A stretch of 64,000 bases of DNA from Saprospiraceae bacterium (GCA_016718505.1 JADKDE010000002.1:124001-188000), one strand, 5' to 3'; numbered from the stretch's first letter, positions 9,108 to 18,462 are shown. Notes: a model not told the origin generated them from the letters alone. Numbers and translations are program-made.

Positions 9108-9198
9108 GCGTTAGAATTAATAAAAAATGAACCTAGTTTTTTAGATGGGATCGTAACTGGCATAACGACCGGACTCCCTTTACACAACTTTGAAGTAC

Positions 9199-9206
9199 CA
9201 AATATA
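9199..9206 (-). promoter_or_regulatory. Possible -7 element, small secreted protein gene
   Basis: Minus-strand TATATTTG (TAnnTTTG), in the same ACCAAATATA context (plus strand) as the site at 5739. No TTTG at proper distance upstream, so support is partial. Confidence 0.35.
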
Positions 9207-9560
9207 AAATAATTTGATAGAGAATTGTATATAAAATCAAATTAAAATTTGTAAAAAAAAAATACAAAATTTTCAACAATTTTACACATAAAACGAGGTT
9301 AATTTTAAAATATAATTTTTTTATTTTGATAAAAACAAGTTTTATATAAGATATTTTTTTTAGAGAAAAGCAATTAATTCATTATAATCCAAATCAATGG
9401 ATAATAATTTTCGCCTAAATTAACTTGTCAAAAATATTTTTTTCTTATATATTATTATATTATTTAATGTCTTTCAGTTCATTTTTTAATAATTTTATCG
9501 AAAGTCATTTACTCTAACGTTTGGCTCTAGAAAGAAATTTGAATACCAAATTTTATAAAT

Positions 9561-9592
9561 AAAAAAGGGACTACCAAATCAATGGCAGCCCC
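9561..9592 (-). terminator. Rho-independent terminator
   Basis: Minus-strand GGGGCTGCCA pairs with TGGTAGTCCC (two G-T pairs) around a six-base loop, followed by six T. It lies 27 bp after the stop of the 681-residue T9SS protein. Confidence 0.85.
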
Positions 9593-9618
9593 TACATAAA
9601 CCCTTAGTTCAAAAAATT

Positions 9619-11664
9619 CTATTCTTTGTATATTTTAAAAATTTGGTTTTCTGAGCCTATTTTTATAAAATAAATACCATTCGACCTATTGGTCAAATCC
9701 AAATGATTATTTTGGATTTTTGACTCCCATTTTTGACCTAAGCAGTTCCATAAAATTATCTTTTGATCATTCAATTCTGTGCCTTGGATATTGAATATAC
9801 CTTTACTAGGGTTAGGGAATATGAGTACCGATTTCTTTATTTTCTGGTTTTCAATCGATACAATATTTGAGTAATTGACCTCGCCATTTTTATCTTCGAT
9901 TCGTAACCTATAATAGGATAATGGAAGTGGAGTTTTGTCAGTGGCTTGGTAACTTCTAGCTTCAGACGAATTGCCTTGTCCAGTTATTTTTTCGAGAACT
10001 TGCCAATTTGTTTGTCCATTAAAGGATCGCTCTATGGCAAAGTATTCGACATTTTTTTCAGAAACTGTGACCCAATGTAAAATATTTGTTTCGCCATTGT
10101 TTTTACCATTAAATGAACTTAACGTGATTGGAAAAACTGCCTCTTTATAAATAGCAAACTGAATTGATCCCTCTTCGACAGCATTTGAACCGATAGCAAG
10201 ATAGTAAGTTCTAGGCGCCCTTGTTTGGAGTGCAGAGCCGCCTTTTAAAGGATTTGGATCAGCCCTAAAAATAACTTGTCCGTAAGGGGTAAAGTTGCAA
10301 CTGGTATTATTAGCATTGCAGTCAACAAAAGTAAGAGAGCTGCAGTCTCCATAATAAACATTAATTTTTGAGTCAAAAGAAGAGCCGCATGTTGAGACAG
10401 TATAATCCTCAGTTTGATCTACAACAAATTGGTACCAAACTTGATTGTTAAATGGTGGGCAGTCTGGACCATCGTCTGTCGCCCCTAAATTGGTAGCATT
10501 ATAAACTTGAACACTTTGAGTAGGTGTTATTGTAGTTGCAGCTGTACATAAATCATTCGAGGGTATTGGAGGAGGGACAGGCGTTTTAACACAAATGGTA
10601 AAATTATTGGAAGCATTTGTCCTACCAGAAAAGTCATATACTTGAACATAATAAGTATTTCCAACTGTCAACCCAGTTAAGTTTAAAAATTCAGTACCAC
10701 CATCTAATAATGAATTATTTACACATGTTCCACCGGTAGGAACAGTGGGTGATCCACACGTCGTCAAAGCACCAACTACAGCATTGAAATAATATGAACC
10801 AACAACAGTAACACTAGCAGACGTATTGGTTGCAGTAAACGAATACCAGATAGCTTTTTCAGTACCAAGGGTGCAATCTCCTGTTTCATCATTGTCACTT
10901 GCCCCAACCATATTACCCGTTGTCGGGCTTCCACAAACTGTTGAACCCCAATGTGTAATGGAGATTGCATTGGTACAAATGTCATTTGGTGCAGGGCAAA
11001 CTGTAGCTGTGGAAGAAATCACGTAGTTACAATTTGCATCCCCATCATGAGTCATGGTGGTATTTCCCGTAGCCAAACCGTTAGGAATACCAGAAATTGT
11101 TATTGTTGTTGGAGCTGAAGTAAATGTACTTGGCGTCACGGTAAATCCATTGGCATTAGTCAATGAATATGAATTAGCATCACCCAAAGAAGTAACATCA
11201 TAAGAGACACTATAACTATTAGGACATCCAGAATAATCGTAGGTAGGCCCACTCAAGCTTGGTCCAATACAGTTGAATGCTGTTGCACAGATACCAAAGG
11301 TACCTGTTTCTCCTCCTCTTCCCCAAACACTAATATAAATGGTTTCACCAGGAGTCAAACCTGAAAGAACCAAACGAGACATGAGGCCATTTGGGTTGCT
11401 ATCATCGTCACATCCAAGAAAGTCCCCAAATCCGCAATATCTGTAGGCGGCCATTCCTGAGTCTTGTATTTCTCCAGCCTCAGTGTCGATCGTTAAGTTT
11501 CCACCAGGAGGAACTACAACAGAAAACCAAACATCACCACCTAAATAATTGGCACAAGTAGGACCTGGAGTTAATGAATTTGTTGCTCCAGCATTTGTAT
11601 AAGTTGTGTAGGAACAAGAAATATTCGGGGTAAGAGGGATGGAACCAGGGTAGCTAATCATCAT
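9619..11664 (-). CDS. T9SS cargo paralogue missing its 5' end
   Basis: The 681-residue product is built from the same modules as its 950-residue neighbour: PPC-like units with GCDDDSN, one GPSLSGPTYDYSGCP module, further NDxC units, and a C-terminal T9SS sorting domain (IFPNPSKGIFNIQGTEL ... GIYFIKIGSENQ). It starts abruptly at the IPLTPN point of a module with no signal peptide. Upstream, the expected CPPANDEC motif appears only in a shifted frame (AATGATGAT at about 11660), interrupted by stops, and the frame closes nine codons earlier. So the gene seems 5'-truncated and frameshifted, and the product is unlikely to be exported as it stands. Confidence 0.7.
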   Translation of the reverse strand: MMISYPGSIPLTPNISCSYTTYTNAGATNSLTPGPTCANYLGGDVWFSVVVPPGGNLTIDTEAGEIQDSGMAAYRYCGFGDFLGCDDDSNPNGLMSRLVLSGLTPGETIYISVWGRGGETGTFGICATAFNCIGPSLSGPTYDYSGCPNSYSVSYDVTSLGDANSYSLTNANGFTVTPSTFTSAPTTITISGIPNGLATGNTTMTHDGDANCNYVISSTATVCPAPNDICTNAISITHWGSTVCGSPTTGNMVGASDNDETGDCTLGTEKAIWYSFTATNTSASVTVVGSYYFNAVVGALTTCGSPTVPTGGTCVNNSLLDGGTEFLNLTGLTVGNTYYVQVYDFSGRTNASNNFTICVKTPVPPPIPSNDLCTAATTITPTQSVQVYNATNLGATDDGPDCPPFNNQVWYQFVVDQTEDYTVSTCGSSFDSKINVYYGDCSSLTFVDCNANNTSCNFTPYGQVIFRADPNPLKGGSALQTRAPRTYYLAIGSNAVEEGSIQFAIYKEAVFPITLSSFNGKNNGETNILHWVTVSEKNVEYFAIERSFNGQTNWQVLEKITGQGNSSEARSYQATDKTPLPLSYYRLRIEDKNGEVNYSNIVSIENQKIKKSVLIFPNPSKGIFNIQGTELNDQKIILWNCLGQKWESKIQNNHLDLTNRSNGIYFIKIGSENQIFKIYKE

Positions 11665-12498
11665 TGGTGGCAGGTGGAATGCGATTGGCTCATTTCAAAA
11701 AATTGGAAACCATTAGAGTGACGAACGAAAAAAACTTTGTAAAGATTATTCATAGCATAAAAATTTTAGAGATTTAAAAAATATTAATTGAACAAGTGCG
11801 TAGTATTAATGGATTCTGAGGCGATAGTTTGAAAATTGCTTGTACTTATCAGGCAGGTTGTACAAAGTTAATAAATTAATCCTAAAAACGAATAAAATAT
11901 GGTTGTAAAATTCAATAAAATATGATAATAATATAAATAAATATCGAATATGTGATTCAAGTCATAATATATAGTTAGCTTAAACTATAAATAAATATAT
12001 TATTAGGATATTAAAATTAAAAATTGAATAATAAATGAAAATTTAAATTAGAAAATGCATTAAGTTTGTATATACTTTATATATTAGAATAAAAAATTGT
12101 AAAAATTCAATGGAGTGAATGTTGGTTTCTATCTGTGGGGTAGAATAAATTCTTTATAATTGGTCTTTTTAGTATAAATGCAAAATAATATTTTTAAGTA
12201 AAAAATTATTCATTTTCGGCTTATACAGACAACTAGGATCGAACAAAGTTCTAATTTCAAATTACTTACTAAACCTACTTTTAAAAGATAGATTAAGTAT
12301 TGGGCTTTAGAATAAATTGACCTTGCATCATTAATTTAAATAATAACCAATGCTTACTACAATTTTTTTTCATGGAAAGCGTCACCATATATGAATTGAT
12401 AACGTTTTAAGGTCTGTGGCAAAAGTTTTCATTATTATTGTACCTTTGTTGTCTTAATTTTATTTTTACGCAATATTTCAAAGAGAGACCCGCATCGT
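11665..12498. other. Long AT-rich intergenic region
   Basis: About 830 bp without a credible gene on either strand, and very AT-rich between 11750 and 12360. Its left edge holds the decayed 5' end of the T9SS paralogue, and its right edge the promoter-like TACCTTTG at 12441-12448. I see no tRNA or strong hairpin in it. Confidence 0.6.
12441..12448 (+). promoter_or_regulatory. -7 element for the SurA-like gene
   Basis: TACCTTTG fits TAnnTTTG and lies 50 bp before the ATG at 12499. No canonical TTTG -33 motif is present at the usual spacing. Confidence 0.45.
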
Positions 12499-13872
12499 AT
12501 GTTTAGATCAATATTTTTACTGGTTAGTATTTTTTTTAGTTTTCACCTTTTTCTAAATGGCCAAAGTGTTCTTTTGGATAAAGTCATAGCCAAGGTCGGA
12601 GGTGAAGTTATTTTGTATTCAGATCTAGAGACTAATCTAGCTTCAATCCAAGCAAAGCGGACAAACAATCCTGCATCGTTGCGTTGTGATTTGTTAGAAA
12701 ATATCATCATGCAAAAATTGCTCGTAAATCAAGCCATACTGGACAGTGTAGAGGTCAAGGAAGAGATCGTTGATCGTGAACTGAATGCCCGTTTTGATGA
12801 GATACTGGCGAGGATGAACAATGATCCAGCTTTTTTCGAAGAGTATTATGGAAAATCAGTTGCAGAAAAGAAAGAGAGTCTCCGAGATCCGATCAGAGAT
12901 AAAATTATGGCTGAAATGATGCAGAATAAAGTGGTGACAGACGTCAAAATTACCCCCGAAGAGGTTGCGGGTTTTTTCAATGCTATTCCCAAAGATTCCT
13001 TGCCGTATTTTGGATCTGAAGTTGAATTGAGCGAGCTATTGTACGTTCCACAAGCCAATAAAGAAGAAAAACTTAGGATAAAGGCCAAGCTGAACGATAT
13101 TCGTCAGCAGATAATCGACGGCAAAGAAAAATTTGCTGAGATGGCCGCAAAATACTCGGATGATCCAACCGCTGCCAGCAATAACGGTGATTTAGGTTGG
13201 CAAAAGAGGGGAGCATTCGTACAAGAATTTGAGGAGGCGGCCTACCGTTTGGAAGAGGGCCAAATCAGTGAAGTAGTGGAGTCTCCTTTCGGTTTCCATA
13301 TTATACAACTGATCGAAAGAAGAGGAAATAATTTCCACACCCAACATATATTGATAAAGCCAAGCCTTTATGACGCTGATTTGCAGGATGCGCAGCATTT
13401 TTTGGACTCAATCCGTCAACAAATCGTTTGGGATTCTATCAGTTTTAACAATGCAGTTAAAAGGTTTGCATTCAAACAATCCGCATCATATCTGCAAGGT
13501 GGTAGAATGATAAATCAAGGTACCGGCAATTATTTATTTTCAAAAACAGAATTAGATCCCGACGTTTTCTTTTCTATTGATACCATGAAAATCAATGACA
13601 TTTCTCATCCGATTGAATTCAAAATGCCAGGCAGCGGAGAGGTGGCATTTAGGTTGATTAGGTTGGATAATCGTACCGTTCCACACAAGGCAGATATTAA
13701 ATACGATTATGATAAAATCAAAAGAGTGGCTTTGGAGGATAAAAAATCCAAGGAAATGAATGATTGGATGACAAAAAAATTGGAAAATACTTACTTGTGG
13801 ATCGACGGCGATTACAGCAGTTGCAATTTGTTAAAAAAATGGGGGTTGCCTAATAAAAATATGGGTAATTAG
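12499..13872 (+). CDS. SurA-like periplasmic peptidyl-prolyl isomerase/chaperone
   Basis: The 457-residue protein has a signal peptide (to about LFLNGQ), then a SurA N-terminal helical domain (VIAKVGGEVILYSDLE ... LLENIIMQKLLVNQAI). A parvulin domain follows (about 175-275) with the SDDPTAASNNGDLGW and SPFGFHIIQLIERR signatures, and then a second, more divergent parvulin-like region (TQHILIKPSLYD). This is the layout of SurA, which escorts outer-membrane proteins through the periplasm. It sits ahead of an outer-membrane PorP/SprF gene on the same strand, though 230 bp of intergenic DNA separates them. Family call is firm; which clients it serves is inference. Confidence 0.88.
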   Translation: MFRSIFLLVSIFFSFHLFLNGQSVLLDKVIAKVGGEVILYSDLETNLASIQAKRTNNPASLRCDLLENIIMQKLLVNQAILDSVEVKEEIVDRELNARFDEILARMNNDPAFFEEYYGKSVAEKKESLRDPIRDKIMAEMMQNKVVTDVKITPEEVAGFFNAIPKDSLPYFGSEVELSELLYVPQANKEEKLRIKAKLNDIRQQIIDGKEKFAEMAAKYSDDPTAASNNGDLGWQKRGAFVQEFEEAAYRLEEGQISEVVESPFGFHIIQLIERRGNNFHTQHILIKPSLYDADLQDAQHFLDSIRQQIVWDSISFNNAVKRFAFKQSASYLQGGRMINQGTGNYLFSKTELDPDVFFSIDTMKINDISHPIEFKMPGSGEVAFRLIRLDNRTVPHKADIKYDYDKIKRVALEDKKSKEMNDWMTKKLENTYLWIDGDYSSCNLLKKWGLPNKNMGN

Positions 13873-14106
13873 AATATTACAATTTTTTATTGCAACTAAG
13901 ATTGCTAATCTTGTTGTATTCCAAATAAATGCAAAGTGAACTAATATATAATAATCTATTATTTGTCGTTTGTAATTTAATAACTGTAAATATATTTTAG
14001 TTAAAATTAAAAATTGGCATTAAAAAATTTGCAATTAAATTAAATAAGTATAAATTTACGTTTCAATAACCACCAAGATTAAAAGGAAGTTTCAAAAGTA
14101 AATTTT

Positions 14107-15174
14107 ATGGTAAATAGAATTCATTTATTATTCGTCGCAGCACTTTTTTTTATTAATGCTGGCGTTGGTGTCGCTCAAGACATCCACTTTTCCCAGTTTT
14201 ATATGTCACCTACCAACCTTAATCCCGCTCTTACAGGGGTTATGAATTGTACGAAAAGAATCGGGTTGAACTATAGAAATCAATGGGGATCCATCCTTAA
14301 GGCCAATGCCTACAATACTCTCAATGCATCTTATGATCAAAAATTTACCATCGGTAGAGATGATTATTTTGGTGTGGGTGGTACATTTTGGGGGGATCGC
14401 GCAGGAGAGCTTTCATTCTCTACTCTCCAAGCTAAATTGTCTGGATCTTATAGCCGAAAGATGGGTGGATACAGACAGCGAGCTCACTACCTTTCCATCG
14501 GTGCGGAGGCTGGAGTCTCTCAGCGCAGCATAAACTTTCTAAAAGCTCGTTGGGGTACTCAACACGATGGCAATGGAGGTCGAGATCCTAATGCACCTTC
14601 TTTAGAAAACAATTTGGATAGAAACAAATTTCTATTCGCTGACTTTTCAGCTGGATTATTGTGGTTTTCAGTTTTTGATGACAACAAATCTTTCTATGCA
14701 GGGGCAGCTTTTAGTCACTTGAACAAACCAAACCAATCTTTCTCAGATTCTCTCGACGTTCCTTTATACAATAAGATTACTTTCCATGCAGGTGGAGATT
14801 GGGCTTTGACTCAGGATATCGGATTGGTACCAGGTATCGTGACTTTCTTCCAAGGACCTTCTTTTGAGTTGAATGTAGGTACTTCCGTAAGATTTTGGTT
14901 ACAGCAAGGCAAGTGGGGCGATGAGTCATTCCAAGTAGGAGCTTGGGCTCGTTTGGCCAACAAATTCATTGATCCTAGTAAAACAGGAATCCATATGGAT
15001 GCAATCATCCTTTCTGCAAGATTCGATTACAATGATTTTGGTATTGGATTCAGTTATGACATCAATACTTCTAGGTTGAAAGAAGCTTCAGGTGGAACAG
15101 GTGCATTCGAATTATCATTGGTATATAAAATCTGCGAAGAAGAAGATAGAGGCGTTTATTGTCCGACTTTCTAA
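14107..15174 (+). CDS. PorP/SprF family outer-membrane protein
   Basis: The 355-residue protein has a signal peptide (to VGVAQ) and the family hallmark right after it: DIHFSQFYMSPTNLNPALTG. The rest is a run of alternating beta strands expected of an outer-membrane barrel (NYRNQWGS, GLLWFS, AGAAFSHLNKP, GIGFSYDINTS). PorP/SprF proteins belong to type IX secretion and, in gliding species, partner SprB-like adhesins. The large adhesin usually next to such genes is absent here. Its presence agrees with the T9SS cargo proteins elsewhere in the window. Confidence 0.9.
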   Translation: MVNRIHLLFVAALFFINAGVGVAQDIHFSQFYMSPTNLNPALTGVMNCTKRIGLNYRNQWGSILKANAYNTLNASYDQKFTIGRDDYFGVGGTFWGDRAGELSFSTLQAKLSGSYSRKMGGYRQRAHYLSIGAEAGVSQRSINFLKARWGTQHDGNGGRDPNAPSLENNLDRNKFLFADFSAGLLWFSVFDDNKSFYAGAAFSHLNKPNQSFSDSLDVPLYNKITFHAGGDWALTQDIGLVPGIVTFFQGPSFELNVGTSVRFWLQQGKWGDESFQVGAWARLANKFIDPSKTGIHMDAIILSARFDYNDFGIGFSYDINTSRLKEASGGTGAFELSLVYKICEEEDRGVYCPTF

Positions 15175-15192
15175 TTGATCGTATTCAAGTTA

Positions 15193-15651
15193 TTATCCAG
15201 AATATCTAGAGAGGTACTGTGAACAACGGTACCTTTCTTCTTTATAGGCATTGTAGAGTGCATCCATGCGCGACTTGATATTTTCTAAGCCTATTTCCTT
15301 ACCCCAAGCCAACAATCCCTTAGGATAATTCACGCCCTTTGTCATGGCCAGCTCTATATCTTCAGCATCAGCCAATTGCCAATACAAGGCATCATAGGCT
15401 TCGTTGATGAGGACAGTAATGATTCTATCAAATATTGGCTTTAGTTTTTCAATTGGGGTAGATCCAAGATTTTGAACGCTAGAATCTGCGCAATATGTAT
15501 AAAATCCTCTATTTGATTTTCTTCCTAAAAAACCAGCTTCAACGAGCTTCTGCTGAGATAAGGACGGCTTGTACTTCGGATCGTAGAACGTGGCTTGCCA
15601 CACCGAATTCGTCACTGAAAAATTGACATCGTGGCCTATAAAATCCATCAA
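15193..15651 (-). CDS. 3-hydroxyacyl-CoA dehydrogenase, C-terminal fragment (frameshift)
   Basis: This is the downstream part of the gene starting at 16337. It carries the end of the first C-terminal 3HCDH helical domain (MDFIGHDVNFSVT ... GFLGRKSNRGFYTY) and a second copy of that domain (LKPIFDRIITVLINEAYDAL ... GVNYPKGLLAWG). The upstream frame ends at 15648. One extra T in the minus-strand TTT run (plus-strand AAA, 15655-15657) would read EPFELMDFIGHD and fuse both pieces into a normal protein of about 380 residues. No independent start is convincing. It is convergent with the PorP/SprF gene, 18 bp apart. Confidence 0.8.
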   Translation of the reverse strand: MMDFIGHDVNFSVTNSVWQATFYDPKYKPSLSQQKLVEAGFLGRKSNRGFYTYCADSSVQNLGSTPIEKLKPIFDRIITVLINEAYDALYWQLADAEDIELAMTKGVNYPKGLLAWGKEIGLENIKSRMDALYNAYKEERYRCSQYLSRYSG

Positions 15652-16337
15652 CTCAAAGGTTCCATTTTGAATCCACCGATTTGCTTTATGGCTAGATCGA
15701 TATCTTCTTTTGTCGCAAGATTTTCTTCATAAATGCGCAGTGCCTCACTATAAAACGGACGAGCTATCCTATTGACGATGAACCCTGGGGTATCTTTTGC
15801 GACGACTGGCGTTTTTTTCCAATTTGTCATCTCAGCTTTCAACTGTTCTACCAGTAGCGGGTCAGTCTGATATGCTGATATGATCTCAACGAGAGGCATC
15901 ACGGGTGCTGGATTGAAAAAATGCAACCCTAGGCAACGTGAAGGATCTTTATAAGCACTGGCGATGGCAGTTATCGAAAAACTAGAGGTATTGCTGCACA
16001 CGATTGCCGATGATTTTAAGACCTTAGAAAGGCCTTCAAATACCGTTTTCTTAAGCTGGAGGTCCTCGATGATGGCTTCGATGATCAAATCACAGTCCGC
16101 TAATTTTTGCATCGAATCTACTATTTTAAGATTCGCTAGATATTCATTTTTCTGGTCATTGGTTATCTTGGCTTTACCTATCAAAAGGTCAAAAGTCACT
16201 GTCAGATGATTGGTGATAATTTCAGCCGCATTGGGCATGACATCGTAAACGATTACGCTCTTGTTATTCTGCAAAGCAACTTGGGCTATGCCTCTGCCCA
16301 TAGCACCTCCTCCCAATATTCCTATTATTTCCAACAT
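15648..16337 (-). CDS. 3-hydroxyacyl-CoA dehydrogenase, N-terminal fragment (frameshift)
   Basis: The 229 residues contain the NAD-binding Rossmann domain with GILGGGAMGRGIAQ near the N-terminus, the SNTSSFSIT segment, the catalytic LGLHFFNPAP motif and the start of the helical 3HCDH domain (DTPGFIVNRI). The enzyme oxidises 3-hydroxyacyl-CoA to 3-oxoacyl-CoA in beta-oxidation or phenylacetate breakdown (PaaH-like). The frame runs out at GGFKMEPLS, where a one-base loss in a short T run interrupts it. It starts 7 bp after the stop of the enoyl-CoA hydratase gene on the same strand, so they form an operon. Either a sequencing error or a recent mutation would explain the break. Confidence 0.85.
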   Translation of the reverse strand: MLEIIGILGGGAMGRGIAQVALQNNKSVIVYDVMPNAAEIITNHLTVTFDLLIGKAKITNDQKNEYLANLKIVDSMQKLADCDLIIEAIIEDLQLKKTVFEGLSKVLKSSAIVCSNTSSFSITAIASAYKDPSRCLGLHFFNPAPVMPLVEIISAYQTDPLLVEQLKAEMTNWKKTPVVAKDTPGFIVNRIARPFYSEALRIYEENLATKEDIDLAIKQIGGFKMEPLS

Positions 16338-16344
16338 ATTATAA

Positions 16345-17118
16345 TTATTTGCCCAGAAAAATGGGTTTTCGTTTCTCTAAAAATGCCTGTACACCTTCTG
16401 AATAGTCGTGCGATTGCCCAGCCAATGTTTGATACTGCCCTTCCAAATCGAGTTGGGTTTTCAAATCGCTTTTTATAGAAAGTTGAAGCAATTTTTTGGT
16501 CTGTGCCAGTGCACGGGTAGGCATATTCGCTAGGAAATTAACGTGTGATTCCACCTCATTTTCAAAATTTTCATCCTCAAAAACTTTGTAGATCATCCCC
16601 ATTTTTTCGGCATCTTCGGCGCTTATTTTTTCGGCAAACATCATCAATCCAGCGGCTTTTTGCATCCCTACCAACCTAGGAAGGATATGCGTCCCCCCAC
16701 TGTCAGGAATCAACCCAATTTTACTAAAAGCTTGTAGAAAAGAAGCACTTTTTTTTGCAAAAACGATATCACAATTGAGCGCTATATTTGCCCCAGCACC
16801 TGCCGCCACACCGTTGACAGCTGCCACCACAGGCTTCTCTAATTCATTGATTTTCAGTATGATAGGATTGTAGTGTTCGCTGACAATAGACTTAAGTGGT
16901 GGCCCATTCGGATCCACAACCTCCTGCAAATCTTGCCCAGCGCAAAAAGCCTTGCCCGTCCCTGTGATGAGCACTACCCTGACTTCCTCTGCCTTAGATT
17001 CGTCCAGCGCTTTTTGAACCGCAAGCGCCATCTCTTTATTGAAACTATTATAGACTTCTGGACGCTGCAAAACGATCTTTGCGATGCCATTTTCTATATT
17101 AAATTCGATTGTATTCAT
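16345..17118 (-). CDS. Enoyl-CoA hydratase/isomerase, PaaG-like
   Basis: This complete 257-residue crotonase-fold enzyme has the oxyanion-hole segments GKAFCAGQDL and AAVNGVAAGAGANIAL and the active-site phrase GLIPDSGGT. The aspartate in PDSGGT, without the glutamate of ordinary hydratases nearby, is the pattern of PaaG, the isomerase of ring 1,2-epoxyphenylacetyl-CoA. The neighbouring 3-hydroxyacyl-CoA dehydrogenase would act later in the same route. No ring epoxidase (paaABCDE) or paaZ is present in the window, so a generic fatty or aromatic acyl-CoA role is also possible. Confidence 0.82.
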   Translation of the reverse strand: MNTIEFNIENGIAKIVLQRPEVYNSFNKEMALAVQKALDESKAEEVRVVLITGTGKAFCAGQDLQEVVDPNGPPLKSIVSEHYNPIILKINELEKPVVAAVNGVAAGAGANIALNCDIVFAKKSASFLQAFSKIGLIPDSGGTHILPRLVGMQKAAGLMMFAEKISAEDAEKMGMIYKVFEDENFENEVESHVNFLANMPTRALAQTKKLLQLSIKSDLKTQLDLEGQYQTLAGQSHDYSEGVQAFLEKRKPIFLGK

Positions 17119-17136
17119 TGTTTATGATTTTATTTT

Positions 17137-17218
17137 GGGGTGCCCCTTCTCTCGTCTTAAGGACGAGTTCGGGTCGGGCCATTCACTCGTACTTCGTACC
17201 CGTTACTGTCCCTCACCC
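17137..17218 (+). repeat. Family A structured intergenic element, copy A3
   Basis: A short variant between the SDR and PaaG-like genes. The terminal stem is GGGTG (17138-17142) with CACCC (17214-17218), a joint change from the GCGTA/TACGC of A1 and A2. Hairpin 1 is CTCGTC/GACGAG (17151-17167). The GGGTCGGGC block and the TACTGTCCCTCAC end are retained. The GTCTC arm is lost. Confidence 0.75.
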
Positions 17219-17267
17219 AGCTATAAAATTACGGCTTTTTACGAAAATTACGGATGGATAATTTATT

Positions 17268-18053
17268 TTAGAGACTTTTGGTTCTTCCACCATCTACAGG
17301 AATGTTGATACCCGTGATATAAGAAGCCGCTGGACTACACAGAAATGCAATTGCTGACGCAACCTCCTCAGCAGAAGCAAACCTTCCCATAGGTACAAAT
17401 TTTTTCATTTGACTTTCGATTTCCTCTTTTCCTCCTTGTGTGGATTTTACCTTTATATCTATGATTTCTTCTAAGCGTTCAGTCATGGTGAACCCTGGTA
17501 GGACATTATTCACCGTTATCCCAAACGGTGCAACTTCTTTTGCCAAGGTCTTTGACCAAGATGCCACGGCTCCCCTTATGGTATTCGATACACCTAGATT
17601 CTCAAGTGGTTCTTTTACCGATGTAGATATTATATTGACAATTCTTCCATAGCCCGAGGCTTTCATCAAGGGGACGGCCCATTGCGACAATAGGTGATTG
17701 CACAACAAGTGTTTTTCGAAAGTATCGAGAAATTCATTTCTTTTTGCTGTCAATATTGGACCAGAAGCTGGGCCCGCCGTATTATTTACTAGGATGTTCA
17801 ATGTGCTTGGCCGGAACTTGGATTTGATTTTTTCCACAAATGCTACTGAATCGCTGTGATCTGCTTCGATAAAATAATGGCTTTGAGTTGGGCCTTTCTG
17901 CAAAGTTTGCAGAGCTTCTTTAAGCCGAATTTCGTTGCGAGAAACGAGCGTGACATTGGCACCCATATTCGCCAAGAGTTGAGCAGTTGCTAGGCCTATT
18001 CCCTTGCTGCTCCCGCATACCAAAGCATTTTTTCCTTGGAGATTGATATTCAT
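17268..18053 (-). CDS. SDR-family oxidoreductase with non-canonical active site
   Basis: The 261-residue Rossmann protein has the SDR cofactor motif CGSSKGIGLA, NNTAGPA, the IVNIIS strand and the C-terminal GINIPVDGG. The usual catalytic Tyr-x3-Lys is absent: the aligned region reads GVSNTIRGAVASWSKTLAKE, placing Ser and Arg where Tyr and Lys belong. Similar NTIR-type SDRs occur in Bacteroidota as I recall, so this is probably a subfamily trait rather than damage. Substrate unknown. It lies 6 bp downstream of the membrane protein of the bactofilin-AtpZ cluster, so it is likely co-transcribed with it. Confidence 0.8.
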   Translation of the reverse strand: MNINLQGKNALVCGSSKGIGLATAQLLANMGANVTLVSRNEIRLKEALQTLQKGPTQSHYFIEADHSDSVAFVEKIKSKFRPSTLNILVNNTAGPASGPILTAKRNEFLDTFEKHLLCNHLLSQWAVPLMKASGYGRIVNIISTSVKEPLENLGVSNTIRGAVASWSKTLAKEVAPFGITVNNVLPGFTMTERLEEIIDIKVKSTQGGKEEIESQMKKFVPMGRFASAEEVASAIAFLCSPAASYITGINIPVDGGRTKSL

Positions 18054-18059
18054 AGAAAG

Positions 18060-18461
18060 CTATTCATCGTCATGAAACGAAGAGACTCCCTTGCCGATAT
18101 TTGACATAAATCTAACTTCAAAAATTGTATATAGAAAATAGACAATTGCAATGTATAATAAAAACCAATTGTCATAAGGTTTAACCAATTCTCGATACAC
18201 GAAAATCAAGGTCGCCGTAAAAATCATTTTAATCAAAACACCCAACATGACTATTTGTATGAATAAGTTCTTGTTGGTACTATTCGCAGCTACTGAACTC
18301 AGGTAGTACATGAGTAGTGTAAAAAGGGTAAAAAAGACAACACAAATCGTGTAAAGCCACCAAATTTCATTTAAGAAGCCCAAAATTTCACCAATTTTTA
18401 AGACTACCCCCGAGATGATCGCAAGCAGTACTAATATTAATATGAAATTTTTCTTCCGCAC
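18060..18461 (-). CDS. Small membrane protein of the atp-leader type
   Basis: The 133-residue protein has about four transmembrane segments (FILILVLLAIISGVVL; LYTICVVFFTLFTLLMYYL; FIQIVMLGVLIKMIFTATLIFVY; FLLYIAIVYFLYTIFEV). In many Bacteroidota a protein of this size and topology lies between atpZ and atpB, where it is thought to play an AtpI-like role in ATP synthase assembly. Here the preceding gene is atpZ-like, 1 bp away, but the next gene is an SDR instead of atpB. The role is inferred from gene order. Confidence 0.65.
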   Translation of the reverse strand: MRKKNFILILVLLAIISGVVLKIGEILGFLNEIWWLYTICVVFFTLFTLLMYYLSSVAANSTNKNLFIQIVMLGVLIKMIFTATLIFVYRELVKPYDNWFLLYIAIVYFLYTIFEVRFMSNIGKGVSSFHDDE

Positions 18462-18462
18462 C

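Larger units (their letters stand above)
9108..9618. other. AT-rich intergenic stretch
   Basis: About 510 bp with no credible gene. It holds a minus-strand TATATTTG at 9206-9199 (possible -7 element for the 114-residue protein gene) and the terminator at 9561-9592. The rest is AT-rich sequence in which I see nothing definite. Confidence 0.6.

Noticed and set aside
15193..17118. Full phenylacetate degradation operon
   Set aside because: Only PaaG-like and dehydrogenase genes are present; no paaABCDE, paaZ or paaK in the window.
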